Assembly (NCBI RefSeq): GCF_001434895.1
Contig: NZ_AZEE01000028.1
Location: forward strand, 186,502-250,501
DNA: 64,000 nucleotides
Reading direction: 5' to 3'
From: Secundilactobacillus odoratitofui DSM 19909 = JCM 15043
Lineage (GTDB): Bacteria; Bacillota; Bacilli; Lactobacillales; Lactobacillaceae
The translations under genes were made by a program, and so were the position numbers. The notes beneath the pieces were generated by a model, which did not search any database, was not told the DNA's origin, and saw only the letters and a program-made list of their open reading frames with translations. Positions 44,901 through 53,709 of the stretch are shown piece by piece. Every line of letters starts with the position of its first letter. Position 1 is the first letter of the stretch.

Positions 44901-47900
44901 TAATGCAGCGACCGATGCTCAAATTTATCAGGTTACACTCGATGACGATGCAAAGAATGTTAACTGGGCAACTACCGACTTCAGTGTTGACAATTCAGAA
45001 GGTCAACATGTCGGTAGCAAGCATACAATTACGCTCAGCGCTGCTGGACTGGCTAAACTTAATACTGCCAACACTAATTACACTTATGATGTTTCCAGTG
45101 TGCATGTTGGCACTTTGACAATCTCTAAAGCAAAAGTTCAGATAGTCGGTCAATCCGTCTCTAAAGTCTATGATGGTAATGCATATGATCAGTCAAAGCT
45201 TGAGCAGGCGGTACAGGTAAATGGCCAACCAGTTCTTGGTGATAAAGTTATATACACTGTGGCTGATATGAGTCAAACCGTGGATGTCGGAAAAGATTAC
45301 ACAATCGGGATAACTGCTACAGCTGAAGATAATCCAAATTACGACATCACTGAAATAACTAATGGTACCTTAACAATCACGCCAAAACCGATTTCAGTTA
45401 ACTTGTCGAGTGGTAGTACGACGTATGGTGATGATTATTTCGATGCCACCACGATGATACCAAGTATTAGTACTGGAGATACCTTAAATGTACCATCCGA
45501 TTGGACGAACGTCGATTATGCCTTACCTGATTTAACAAGCAGTAACGTTGGTGACTACATGGTTACATTATCATCGGATGGTGTAGATGCTTTGAAGGCT
45601 GCTAATTCCAATTATGAGTTTGATAACGCATCCGGTACGCTAACAATTGATAAAAAACAAATCTCAGTTACTGCCATCTCTGGTACTAAAGTTTATGACG
45701 GAACAACACTCGCTGATCCCTCAACCATTAGTGTCACACTGTCAGATGGACTGGTGACACCACCATTAACGAGTAAAGATTTTGATATCAATATTGCGCC
45801 TGGTGGAGATGTCGGAAATTACGATATCACGTTGAATGCACAGGGAATCAAGGATTTAAACGCAATCTATCCTAACTACGACTTTAGTTCTGAACGCATG
45901 GTAACGGGCAGTTACGAAATTACAAAGGCTCCAATCACCATCACAGCGCCAAATGTCACAAAACAATACGATGGAAATGGCTATGATAAACCGTTAATTC
46001 CAACGTTTATTGGTCTACCGACTAGTGGTGTGACACCCGATTATGTGATTAACGGCAAGGATGCAGTTGATGCAGGACAACATGATCTGTTGGTTTCTGT
46101 TGACGCTAATTCGCATTCAAATTACACAATCACCACTAATCCAGGTAAATTGACGATTACCCAAAAGCCGGTTACTGCTGAAATGGGCACAAATTCTGTT
46201 GTCTATGGTACTTACGTAGATCAGGAACCAATTTTTCAGTTTACCGATTCAGGTGGTAATATTGTGGCTGCCAATACTCCTTTGTTGACAAGTGATGATA
46301 TTCAAGTTGATGGCGGGGCCGATTTCGCCAAAACCGTCAACGTTGGCAAGTATGTCGTTCAACTGACTACCGCTGGTATCCAAAAGCTAAGGGATGCCAA
46401 CCCGAACTACGACTTGACCATTATCGACGGTGGCTATTGGGTAACGCCAGCCACCAAACATTTAACGGTAATTGGTGGTACACGCCTCTACGATGGTACT
46501 TCAGGTGTGACTTCAGCAGATCATTTTACAATTCAGGCCTCAGACGGGGTTACTATTCCGAAATTTGACAGCAACGCCTTTGATACATCGCAAGTTGGTC
46601 AAGATGCTGGTCGATATAATGTTAAATTGACTGCGGTTGGCCTAGATGAATTGAACAAGGCTAACAAAAATTACCAGTTTACGTTAAGTGATATTGATGA
46701 TGGCACTTACACGATCATACCAAAATCGGTTACCGTGACTGGACCAGATTATGAAGACCAAACTTATACAGGTGAACCAATCACAAGCGTCATGAATTCT
46801 ACCATCAGTGGATTGGTACCAGGTGAGCAATTGACGATTACGGAACCTGATTTAAGCCAGGTCATTAACGTTGGCACATACACGCTAACGCCAATCGTGG
46901 GCACAAACCTTAATTACAACATTACTGTCGTACCAACGACTGTAACCATCAACAAGGCCAAAGTTCACGTAAGCTTCTCTGAATATGGGCTTGGTAAGTA
47001 CTATGACGGTGATACCAGCATTGTGCCACAGACGTTTGTTTTAACCGCTGATAATCCAGATTTTACAATACCAGAAATGACGTCAACCGATTTTGACACA
47101 ACTGGAATCACTAGCCAAAACGTTCATGACTACCCCGTCAAGCTGAGTACTGCTGGACTTGCCAAATTGACTTCAGCAAATCCAAATTACGAGGTGGATG
47201 CAAACGAAGGTCTGTTTGCCATTGTTAAAGCACCGGTCATTATTACGATGCCAAACATTGTGAAGCAGTATGATGGCCAGCCGGTTACTGATTTGACAGA
47301 CCAAATTGATATTAGCGGTGTGCCGGCCAAAGGTGTTGCACTGGACTACACACCAACCGATGTCAGTCAAGTTACCGAGGTCAATACCGGTTCGCCGTTG
47401 ACTTTAACGGCAAAATTCGACGAAAACACTAACTCAAACTACGACATTCAGGTCACGCCTGGCACACTGACCATCAATCGTGCTGATGGTTCGGCCAAAA
47501 TTGAGGGTGGTACCCAGACGTATAACGGTACTTTGCCAACCGTCTTCACGGTGACATTGCCAACATCGATTGCCAGCCAAGCGTCAGTTAAATGGGAAGC
47601 TTCGGACTTTGTTGTAACGAGTTCGACAGGTTTAACTAATGGACAAGTTGGTGACTACACCGTTAACTTATCTGATGCTGGACTAGCAAAGCTCAATTCA
47701 ACTTTCACCAACTATCAATTCAGTTCCGGTAGTATTCAACCCGGCACGTATCACGTGACGCCGGCAACGGGGAACATCACGATTGGAACAACACAAACGG
47801 TTTACGCCAAAGATGCCGACCTAAAGGCTGGTTTAGCCAGTCTGGTAACCGTAACTGATAAAACAGCGAAAATTGATTGGACGGATGATGACTTTGTGGT

Positions 47901-50391
47901 CACACCAGCCGAAGGTCAGGCTGACGGCTCAGTCGGGCGTCATAGCGTGACACTCAGTGATGCTGGTTTGGCTAAGTTAGCTGCTGCATCACCGAACTAC
48001 CAGTATGGCCGAGATCACGAAACTGCCGGCACTTTAAACGTTACGGCTGCTCACGGAACGATTACACTCGGCACGGCTTCGAAAGTTTACGATGGTGAAA
48101 AGTATGTTGTTGGCGCAGTTCCGAGCGTAACGCTGCCAGATGGTGTCATTTTACCGACGACGTTAGCTCAGACACCTAACGATTTTGATTTCGATGCGAT
48201 TCCAAGTCAAAACGTGGGGTCCTATGATTTGTCCTTGTCTCAAGCTGGTATTGACGCAATCAACGCTGCCAATCCCAACTACTTCTTCACACTAAGTGAC
48301 GTTGTGGCAGGTAAGTACATGATCACCCGAGCACCAATTACCATTAATGCACCAACCATCACCAAAGTGTACGACGGGCTTTCATATGAGGGTGACGATG
48401 CCAATGCGATGGTTTACGGCATGCCCAACTATGGTGAGCCGTTACGAATCACCTTCACCGATATTAGCAATGATGTGAATGTCGGTGAGTACGACCTGGG
48501 GGTTAGTGCGCATGAGTATTTGAACCCTAATTATTCGTTTACGGTTAATCCTGGCAAATTAACCATCACCAAAGCGCTTGGGGTTGTCACTAGTATGACC
48601 ACAACTAAGGTCTATGACGGCGACGCAACTACTGATCCAACCGTCCTGCAAGTCACTCTGCCAGAAGGTGAGGTAGCGCCTGAATGGACAGCCGAGGACT
48701 TTGATTTCAGCCACGTTGATAGTCAAAACGCTGGTCGTTACGAGGTTCAATTAACACAGGCGGGCGTGGCAGCGCTCAACGCGGTTAATCCAAATTACAA
48801 TTTCACAACCGAAACTATTCTGCCAGGCACATTTACCATCACACCGGCAACGATCACGTTAAGTGTGCCAACCATGACGAAGACCTTTGATGGTACGCCG
48901 TACAGTGAACCAACTAAAGTTGTTGTAACTGGTTTGCCGGCAATGGGCGTAATACCGGTGGCTGAATTGTCAGATTACAGTCAATTGACTGCTGCCGGGA
49001 CCTATCCCGTATCAGTGATTGCGAATGCGGCTGACAATCCTAACTACACGTTAAACTTGGTTGCGGGGAATTTGGTAATCAAGCAGGCCAACGGAACGGC
49101 AGTCATTTCTGACAGTGGTAAGACTTACGACCATGATGCGACTAAGTTGCCAACGGATTTAACCGTTAAACTGCCAGAGCTTGCGGTAGCACCGAAGTGG
49201 ACACAAGCCGATTTTGATTTTAGCGGGATTACCGACCAATCTGTTGGCACGTATCCAATCAATTTAAGTCAACAAGGGTTGGCAAAATTAAACGCAGTTA
49301 ACCCGAACTATGTCTTTGATGGGGCGGCAGGTAGCTACACGATTTCGCCTGCCGAAGCCAGCGTAACTGTGTCAGATGCGACTAAGCCTTACGATGGGAA
49401 TGCAGATCATTTACCAACTGGTCTTAGTGTGACATTGCCTGATGGCCTTGATACACCGGTGCTGGATAGTAGCGACTTTGATTACACTGGCATTACGTCG
49501 CAAAACGTTGGCCATTATCAGTTGACGCTGAGTGAAGCCGGAATTGACAAGTTAAATCAGGCTAATCCAAACTACCACTTTGACTTAAACAACGTTACGC
49601 CTGGTGATTACGCGATTACACCGGCTAAACTGAAGGTTGGCGATGTTAGCTTAACGGTTTCAGATAAGCAATATGACGGCCACGGCTTGACGGACTTACC
49701 AAAGGTTTACTTGTTCAAAGAACAGGTCTTAGCAGCGTGGACAACTGAAGATTTCACAACCACTGCTAATCCGGATGTTGGGACGTACACTGTCACCTTA
49801 AGTCAATCCGGCCTGGATAAGCTGAGTGCACAGTATCCAAATTACGTCTTCAACGTCAACGCTGTCACTGCCGGCCGTTATCAAATCACACCTAAACCTG
49901 TGATCGATCAGATTTTTGTGGGTGACGGTAGCAAAGCTTACGATGGTACGACCCAACTGAGCAAGCCAGTACAAGTCACATTGCCGACTGGCTGGGTATC
50001 ACCCGACTGGTCGACCGAAGATTTTACAACGTTGAGCAGCAGTCATGTGGGCGATAGCGAGATTGGGTTGAGTCAAGCTGGGTTAACTCAGCTAGCACAG
50101 CTGAACCCGAACTACGATGTGACGCAAGCCAGTGTCGTCAAAGGCATTTACCACGTCACGCCGGCAATTGCGACGATTGTTGTTAATAATCAAACTCGGG
50201 CTGAAGATGCCAGTGATGGGCCACTGTCAGCTAGTGTAACGGGTGTCGTAACTGGGGATGTTTTAAATTATCAAATAACCCGTCAGGCAGGTCAGACTGT
50301 TGGTCAATATCCAATTAGTGTTGTGTTAGGTGACAATCCGGACTACCACGTTCTCGTAGTACCTGGGGTCTTAACGATTACGACCACAGCT
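35899..50391 (+). repeat. Array of about 55 YDG/MBG-like modules
   Basis: By eye I count about 35 modules of type A (KVYDG..., DPxxFxVTLP, W-x-x-x-DFD, GITSQNVGxY, GLxxLNxxNPNY, GxFxIT) and about 20 of type B (ITITAPTLTKVYDG, GxP-x-x-GVxPxY, LTDIS, GTYxITV, NxNYxIT, GxLTIT). Each is about 80-95 residues. They alternate as AB and AAB and cross the internal stop without a change in register. Codons for identical words differ between modules, so recent DNA-level duplication is not evident. Confidence 0.8.
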
Positions 50392-50880
50392 ACTTCGAAT
50401 AACGAAGGCGGTAGTGGAACACAACAGCCGACTGGCAAGCAAACGACAGGTAACCAGACTGGTGGTAATGATCAGTCCAACCCAACGAAACCTGGCAATG
50501 GTCATACGACCAAACCAGGAGACATTGGCGGCACGACTCATAAACCAGCACACATTAAAGCTGAAAAGCCTCAAGCACAGTTGCATCCGGCAACTAAACA
50601 GGCCTCTGGTCAACGATCAAAGCAGGGTGCTGCTAATGGTGAACTCACATCGACTAGCAGAATGCCTAAGGGTAACAGTTGGTCAACGACCCCGGCCCAA
50701 CCGTTTGTTCATCAGCACCATGACGCGATTCAACAAGCGGCTGAGGATCAAGCTACAGGTAAGCAGGCCATATTACCGCAGACCGATGAAACTAAGGACA
50801 GCCCGCTGGTCTTCATTGGTTCGTTGCTCCTCAGTCTGCTTGGACTGAGTGGGGTACGACGGAAAAAGAAACAAGATTAA
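41995..50880 (+). CDS. Giant cell-wall adhesin, 3' part with LPXTG anchor (no own signal peptide)
   Basis: This is the same reading frame as the gene beginning at 32425, continuing directly after TAA 41956-41958. The first possible start is GTG 41995, with no convincing ribosome site and no signal peptide, so separate translation is unlikely to give an exported protein. It holds 32 more YDG/MBG-like modules. A Gly/Gln/Thr/Pro/His/Lys-rich wall-spanning tail (about 50397-50765) follows, then LPQTD, a hydrophobic helix and RRKKKQD. With the 5' part it would make a protein of about 6150 residues. It has no other stop or frameshift over 8.9 kb, which argues that the break is recent, suppressed or an error. 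It would be annotated as a pseudogene if the stop is real and not read through. Confidence 0.75.
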   Translation: MTSAEGIQVSLSTGIVPPENGWQLDDFDVSHVDTDAGTYTIKLSDTGLSRLQQQNPNYAITDDTTSVTGNYQILKADANAQIVSPGDKTYDGISDTDPKTYDIIINGDKTKKVTLDKSYFTDNNGNEDVGTYTIALTGEGFSALHDAFPNYDFTADSVKTGSFKITPAPVTLSFENWSDDYGQPTTLSNKQAIIYYGKPEKGTDIKASLTDNSMDTNAGTYTIDISVDTNANPNYTITTQSGTYIVNQIPGSVTISNKTKTYDGDESTDPDIYDVQLNDGATDGVTDINWQSSDFEDTNADNQNAGSTHTITLSQSGLDRLNAANRNFKFNASVVTTGTLTINKAPITITAPTVSKIYDGQAYGDLPAATVIGLPAKGVALNYDLTDVSGDTEANEGYAIDVLNYSDNNPNYDIAPVAGKLTIQKKSVVATVEDYTRPYDATKNVDWQTLVTLPEDTNLPSDWSEADFDFSAVESDAGSYAITLNQDGITALNKTNPNYQFDLATTKAGTMTITKAPGQLSISGGEKVYDGDSTNVPSVFDVTLPENDQTQIDWQAGDFTGITSSNAGTYTVTLSAAGLVRLNAADKNYQFTSDPESMTPGIYKIDVRNITITAPTLTKVYDGNPYQGDYAATITNTVDGSALPSTAVKPTYSLTDITGDKKATDSPIEITVDADANANYIITPVSGSLTITKAPMSITSIAGGKVYDGQELTNASDITVTVPNQLKQVDWDVSDFTVTKPSANKGQYLIGLSEAGQGKLTAANPNYDIQNLDITGQYVINQAVGAAQLDTSAEKPYDGLDGTNPSTFNLYVNGDTTNPLKLTSDQFVIAGNSQNVGTYTVSLTSAGLDALKTAYPNYTFKDTDIQDGSFTITPMAITIAAPTWSDTYGEKGQIPAWTADKTLTGVQPDVTITPTADIKNAGQYDITISYQADSSVNKNYIITTVPGKYTINEAIGSVKIADASKVYDGNAATDAQIYQVTLDDDAKNVNWATTDFSVDNSEGQHVGSKHTITLSAAGLAKLNTANTNYTYDVSSVHVGTLTISKAKVQIVGQSVSKVYDGNAYDQSKLEQAVQVNGQPVLGDKVIYTVADMSQTVDVGKDYTIGITATAEDNPNYDITEITNGTLTITPKPISVNLSSGSTTYGDDYFDATTMIPSISTGDTLNVPSDWTNVDYALPDLTSSNVGDYMVTLSSDGVDALKAANSNYEFDNASGTLTIDKKQISVTAISGTKVYDGTTLADPSTISVTLSDGLVTPPLTSKDFDINIAPGGDVGNYDITLNAQGIKDLNAIYPNYDFSSERMVTGSYEITKAPITITAPNVTKQYDGNGYDKPLIPTFIGLPTSGVTPDYVINGKDAVDAGQHDLLVSVDANSHSNYTITTNPGKLTITQKPVTAEMGTNSVVYGTYVDQEPIFQFTDSGGNIVAANTPLLTSDDIQVDGGADFAKTVNVGKYVVQLTTAGIQKLRDANPNYDLTIIDGGYWVTPATKHLTVIGGTRLYDGTSGVTSADHFTIQASDGVTIPKFDSNAFDTSQVGQDAGRYNVKLTAVGLDELNKANKNYQFTLSDIDDGTYTIIPKSVTVTGPDYEDQTYTGEPITSVMNSTISGLVPGEQLTITEPDLSQVINVGTYTLTPIVGTNLNYNITVVPTTVTINKAKVHVSFSEYGLGKYYDGDTSIVPQTFVLTADNPDFTIPEMTSTDFDTTGITSQNVHDYPVKLSTAGLAKLTSANPNYEVDANEGLFAIVKAPVIITMPNIVKQYDGQPVTDLTDQIDISGVPAKGVALDYTPTDVSQVTEVNTGSPLTLTAKFDENTNSNYDIQVTPGTLTINRADGSAKIEGGTQTYNGTLPTVFTVTLPTSIASQASVKWEASDFVVTSSTGLTNGQVGDYTVNLSDAGLAKLNSTFTNYQFSSGSIQPGTYHVTPATGNITIGTTQTVYAKDADLKAGLASLVTVTDKTAKIDWTDDDFVVTPAEGQADGSVGRHSVTLSDAGLAKLAAASPNYQYGRDHETAGTLNVTAAHGTITLGTASKVYDGEKYVVGAVPSVTLPDGVILPTTLAQTPNDFDFDAIPSQNVGSYDLSLSQAGIDAINAANPNYFFTLSDVVAGKYMITRAPITINAPTITKVYDGLSYEGDDANAMVYGMPNYGEPLRITFTDISNDVNVGEYDLGVSAHEYLNPNYSFTVNPGKLTITKALGVVTSMTTTKVYDGDATTDPTVLQVTLPEGEVAPEWTAEDFDFSHVDSQNAGRYEVQLTQAGVAALNAVNPNYNFTTETILPGTFTITPATITLSVPTMTKTFDGTPYSEPTKVVVTGLPAMGVIPVAELSDYSQLTAAGTYPVSVIANAADNPNYTLNLVAGNLVIKQANGTAVISDSGKTYDHDATKLPTDLTVKLPELAVAPKWTQADFDFSGITDQSVGTYPINLSQQGLAKLNAVNPNYVFDGAAGSYTISPAEASVTVSDATKPYDGNADHLPTGLSVTLPDGLDTPVLDSSDFDYTGITSQNVGHYQLTLSEAGIDKLNQANPNYHFDLNNVTPGDYAITPAKLKVGDVSLTVSDKQYDGHGLTDLPKVYLFKEQVLAAWTTEDFTTTANPDVGTYTVTLSQSGLDKLSAQYPNYVFNVNAVTAGRYQITPKPVIDQIFVGDGSKAYDGTTQLSKPVQVTLPTGWVSPDWSTEDFTTLSSSHVGDSEIGLSQAGLTQLAQLNPNYDVTQASVVKGIYHVTPAIATIVVNNQTRAEDASDGPLSASVTGVVTGDVLNYQITRQAGQTVGQYPISVVLGDNPDYHVLVVPGVLTITTTATSNNEGGSGTQQPTGKQTTGNQTGGNDQSNPTKPGNGHTTKPGDIGGTTHKPAHIKAEKPQAQLHPATKQASGQRSKQGAANGELTSTSRMPKGNSWSTTPAQPFVHQHHDAIQQAAEDQATGKQAILPQTDETKDSPLVFIGSLLLSLLGLSGVRRKKKQD

Positions 50881-50908
50881 AAGTACAGATACGTTAATCT
50901 AGTGATAC

Positions 50909-50950
50909 AAAAGGCGACACCATTCATATTCGGAATGGTGTCGCCTTTTT
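50909..50950. terminator. Terminator after the adhesin gene
   Basis: AAAAGGCGACACCATTC (50909-50925) pairs perfectly with GAATGGTGTCGCCTTTT (50933-50949) around a short AT-rich loop. It has A and T runs on both sides and could also work on the minus strand. Confidence 0.9.
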
Positions 50951-50995
50951 GTATTTTGATTTGAAAGTCATGAATTGCCATGACCGAAATTAAGT

Positions 50996-51027
50996 GCAAA
51001 AAAAGACGACCGATTTGGTCGTCTTTT
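50996..51027 (-). terminator. Terminator of prsA
   Basis: On the minus strand AAAAGACGACC pairs perfectly with GGTCGTCTTTT and is followed by a T-run (the A-run at 50998-51004 on the plus strand). Confidence 0.88.
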
Positions 51028-51035
51028 GTGTTACT

Positions 51036-51926
51036 TTACTTTGATGACTTAGAAGAACTGCTTGTGGTCAAGTAGTCTGCTAAGACGTTTTGTAATTGAC
51101 TATCCTTGATTGAGACGTTACCCTTCTTGAGCACTTTTGAAACCACGCTCTTCAAAGTAGCACTGTCGTTCATCCGGTTGTCATAAATTTGGCTCTTAAG
51201 TTCTGATTCGTGTTGCTTGTAAGTACCCTTACCTGGGTTGTTGTCCATCTTGATGATGTGGTAACCATAAGAGGTCTTTACCGGGGTAGTGGTGTATTGA
51301 CCGGTCTTTAACTTGAAGGCAGCCTTCTTAAAGGTTGAGTCAAGTGAAGTATCGGTGTTATCAAAGGCGTCTAACTTACCGCCCTTGTTCTTAGTTGCTG
51401 AATCAGTGGAGTACTTCTTAGCAAGTGAGGCGAAGCTCTTACCAGCCTTGAGTTCCTTGATAACTTTTTCAGCGGTTGACTTCTTAGAAACTAAGATGTG
51501 AGATACGGTAACCTTTGGTTGGTAACTCTTAAATTGCTTCTTAAGTTGGGCAGTTGTCACTGTGGTATCAGCTTTAACGGCTTCTTTAAGAAGTAAGTTA
51601 CTGCGAATCTGTTCTTTCAATTGTGAAGCGGTCATCCCACTTTGAGAAAGGACACTGCTAAATGATGAACCGTATTGCTTCTTGTAAGCATTGTATTGCT
51701 TCGTTACTTCAGACTTCTTAACCTTGTCACCAAATTGCTTTTCTAGCACTTTGTTCAAGATCATCTGTTGTAAGACTTGCTTACCACTTGAGGTGTTCTT
51801 CAAGCTACTGTAAAATTGACTTTCAGTAATTTTACCGCCTGAAGTGGTGGCAACTGTTTTGCTACCACACGCAGCAAGTGTCAAACTTAACATGACACCA
51901 GCAAGAGCAATGAACCATTTTTTCAT
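51036..51926 (-). CDS. prsA: Foldase lipoprotein PrsA (parvulin-type PPIase)
   Basis: PrsA folds secreted proteins at the outer face of the membrane. The 296-residue precursor has a lipoprotein signal with lipobox LTLAAC, lipidated at C20. A helical N-terminal chaperone region follows (about 30-135). A rotamase domain (about 137-230) contains [29 protein letters not shown] and SYGYHIIKM; a Ser/Lys-rich end completes it. It is oriented convergent with the giant adhesin gene, whose export could plausibly depend on it. The upstream HIT and coiled-coil genes on the same strand may share transcription. Confidence 0.93.
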   Translation of the reverse strand: MKKWFIALAGVMLSLTLAACGSKTVATTSGGKITESQFYSSLKNTSSGKQVLQQMILNKVLEKQFGDKVKKSEVTKQYNAYKKQYGSSFSSVLSQSGMTASQLKEQIRSNLLLKEAVKADTTVTTAQLKKQFKSYQPKVTVSHILVSKKSTAEKVIKELKAGKSFASLAKKYSTDSATKNKGGKLDAFDNTDTSLDSTFKKAAFKLKTGQYTTTPVKTSYGYHIIKMDNNPGKGTYKQHESELKSQIYDNRMNDSATLKSVVSKVLKKGNVSIKDSQLQNVLADYLTTSSSSKSSK

Positions 51927-52056
51927 TCCGAAAACACATCCATTTCTTTGATTTTGGATTCATCCCATTGGGACATCTTACTTAATATAACATAAACCTT
52001 TAATAAATATCACTGGTTAAGGGAACTTAATAAAAATTGAAAAGGTTGTTCACAAA

Positions 52057-52386
52057 TTATTCATGAGATAAATTGTTATTTTCCAGTGATGCAAGGCGGT
52101 CGTTAATGAGATCAAAATGTGGTTTGATTTTAAACTCAAATTCATTAGCCGCTATTTGCAAACTATCGATAGCTGGCTGTGCCTTATCCAGTTCCGCTTG
52201 CAACTGATTCAATCGGTCTGAAACGACCTGTTCTTGACGAACAACTTCTGAAAGTTGTTCTTTCTTGGCTTTGGCAGTCTGCCAAGTTTCGGTCGCAAAA
52301 TCAACGGGTGATTGTCGCTTGTTGATTAGGTGCATGGTCAGCATGGCACCACCAGTTAGTAATATACTCGTAAGGAATCGTTTCAT
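52057..52386 (-). CDS. Small membrane-anchored coiled-coil protein (YtxH-like)
   Basis: This 109-residue protein has one N-terminal hydrophobic segment (RFLTSILLTGGAMLTMHL) followed by a long charged helix from about residue 30 with heptad-like Leu/Val spacing (EQLSEVVRQEQVVSDRLNQL). It resembles YtxH-type general stress proteins only in layout, so that name is tentative. It lies between prsA and the HIT-protein gene on the same strand, 18 bases after the latter, and is probably co-transcribed with it. Confidence 0.6.
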   Translation of the reverse strand: MKRFLTSILLTGGAMLTMHLINKRQSPVDFATETWQTAKAKKEQLSEVVRQEQVVSDRLNQLQAELDKAQPAIDSLQIAANEFEFKIKPHFDLINDRLASLENNNLSHE

Positions 52387-52404
52387 AATAAGTCACTCCA
52401 AGTT

Positions 52405-52842
52405 TCAGAATTGGGCCTTAATGTCATTTTGAATCTTAGTGTAACTGGCCTCGTCATAGTTGCCACTGTTGTCTTTGAAAATCATGGCGAAATCATCGTG
52501 GTCAGTGTAACGTGGCACTAAGTGAATGTGTGAGTGGAACACTGACTGATAAGCAACGGTACCATTATTGTTGAGGATGTTCATGCCTTTAATGGCAGGA
52601 TTAGAGGCTTTGACTGCGTTGGCGATAGCTGGAATCTTACTGAACACTGTCGCAGCCAAGTCTGCATCGTAGGCAAAAATATCTGGGATGTGAGTCTTGG
52701 GAATAACCAAGGTGTGGCCCGGTGTGCCTTGAGAGATGTCCAAAAAGGCCTTTACATCGTCATCTTCGTAGACGGTGTAGCTTGGAATGTCGCCCTTAAT
52801 AATTTTGCAGAAAATACAATCATCATCGTAATTATGAATCAT
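52405..52842 (-). CDS. hit: HIT-family nucleotide hydrolase
   Basis: Histidine-triad proteins hydrolyse nucleoside phosphoramidates and dinucleoside polyphosphates. The 145-residue product has the triad H103-S-H105-I-H107 in FHSHIHLVPR and a CIFC zinc pair (C9, C12). Start ATG at 52842 follows AGGAGGAACCACT. It is divergent from ecsA, whose promoter lies about 80 bases away. The hit-ecsAB arrangement is conserved in Bacillus and lactobacilli. Confidence 0.92.
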   Translation of the reverse strand: MIHNYDDDCIFCKIIKGDIPSYTVYEDDDVKAFLDISQGTPGHTLVIPKTHIPDIFAYDADLAATVFSKIPAIANAVKASNPAIKGMNILNNNGTVAYQSVFHSHIHLVPRYTDHDDFAMIFKDNSGNYDEASYTKIQNDIKAQF

Positions 52843-52919
52843 AGTGGTTCCTCCTTTGACAGCTATAAAGTTGCCTTAAGTATACCGCAAACTGGTGCAA
52901 TTTCGTACACCTTGCCGTA

Positions 52920-52928
52920 TGATATAAT
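52920..52928 (+). promoter_or_regulatory. Extended -10 promoter of ecsAB
   Basis: TG-A-TATAAT at 52920-52928 is a perfect extended -10. It lies 44 bases before the ecsA start, with no clear -35. Confidence 0.65.
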
Positions 52929-52971
52929 GAAAACTAAAAGTCTTAAATCAAAGAGAAATGAAGGGATGTTC

Positions 52972-53709
52972 ATGACACTTCAGGTCACGAAGGTTGTTGG
53001 TGGCTATTCGCAGATTCCGGTGTTAAAAGATGTGACGTTTGACGTTCAAAATGGTGAACTTGTCGGGCTAATTGGGCTGAACGGGGCCGGTAAATCGACG
53101 ACGATTAATCATATTATCGGCTTGTTAACGCCGTTTAAGGGCGAAATCAAGATTAATGATGTCACCTTAAAGCAGGATAAGGCTGCGTACAAAAAACAAA
53201 TTGCGTACATTCCTGAAACGCCAATTTTATATCAAGAACTGACGCTTAAAGAACACTTGGAAATGACCATGATGGCGTATGACTTAGATACCACACAAGC
53301 ATGGCAACGAGCAGAGCACTTGTTAAAAATTTTCCGGTTAGATAATAAGTTAGATTGGTTCCCGGCTAACTTTTCTAAGGGGATGAAGCAAAAGGTCATG
53401 ATTGTTTGTGCATTCATTACTGATGCGCCGCTGTTCATTATTGATGAACCTTTCTTAGGCCTAGATCCCTTAGCCGTCCACGATCTGCTTGATTTAATCG
53501 ATGAACAAAAAAAGCGCGGTGCCAGTGTGCTCATGTCGACCCACGTGCTTGATACAGCCGAGAAGTACTGTGATCGATTCGTGTTACTTCACGATGGCAC
53601 GGTCAAAACGGAAGGCACGCTGCCAGAATTGCGGGCAGCGTTGCCAGATGCCGGTGAATCATTGGATGACATCTACATGTCAATGACGAAGGCGGATCAA
53701 CATGAATAA
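52972..53709 (+). CDS. ecsA: ABC transporter ATPase EcsA
   Basis: This 245-residue ATPase belongs to the EcsAB transporter, which in Bacillus affects secretion, regulated proteolysis and competence. ATG 52972 is chosen because AAGGGA lies six bases before it and TLQVTKVVGGYSQIPVLKDV starts the domain; upstream in-frame starts run into the promoter. Walker A is GLNGAGKST; the signature region reads NFSKGMKQK in place of LSGGQ, as is usual for EcsA; Walker B is LFIIDEPFLGLD. It overlaps ecsB by 8 bases. Confidence 0.92.
   Translation: MTLQVTKVVGGYSQIPVLKDVTFDVQNGELVGLIGLNGAGKSTTINHIIGLLTPFKGEIKINDVTLKQDKAAYKKQIAYIPETPILYQELTLKEHLEMTMMAYDLDTTQAWQRAEHLLKIFRLDNKLDWFPANFSKGMKQKVMIVCAFITDAPLFIIDEPFLGLDPLAVHDLLDLIDEQKKRGASVLMSTHVLDTAEKYCDRFVLLHDGTVKTEGTLPELRAALPDAGESLDDIYMSMTKADQHE

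Noticed and set aside
35899-50391. CRISPR or recent tandem DNA amplification
   Set aside because: The repetition is at protein level with diverged codons and units of about 250 bases. There are no short identical repeats with unique spacers.
50414-50848. A 144-codon frame overlapping the adhesin C-terminal region
   Set aside because: It is the +1 shadow of the low-complexity wall-spanning tail of the adhesin, rich in Arg, with no start signal.
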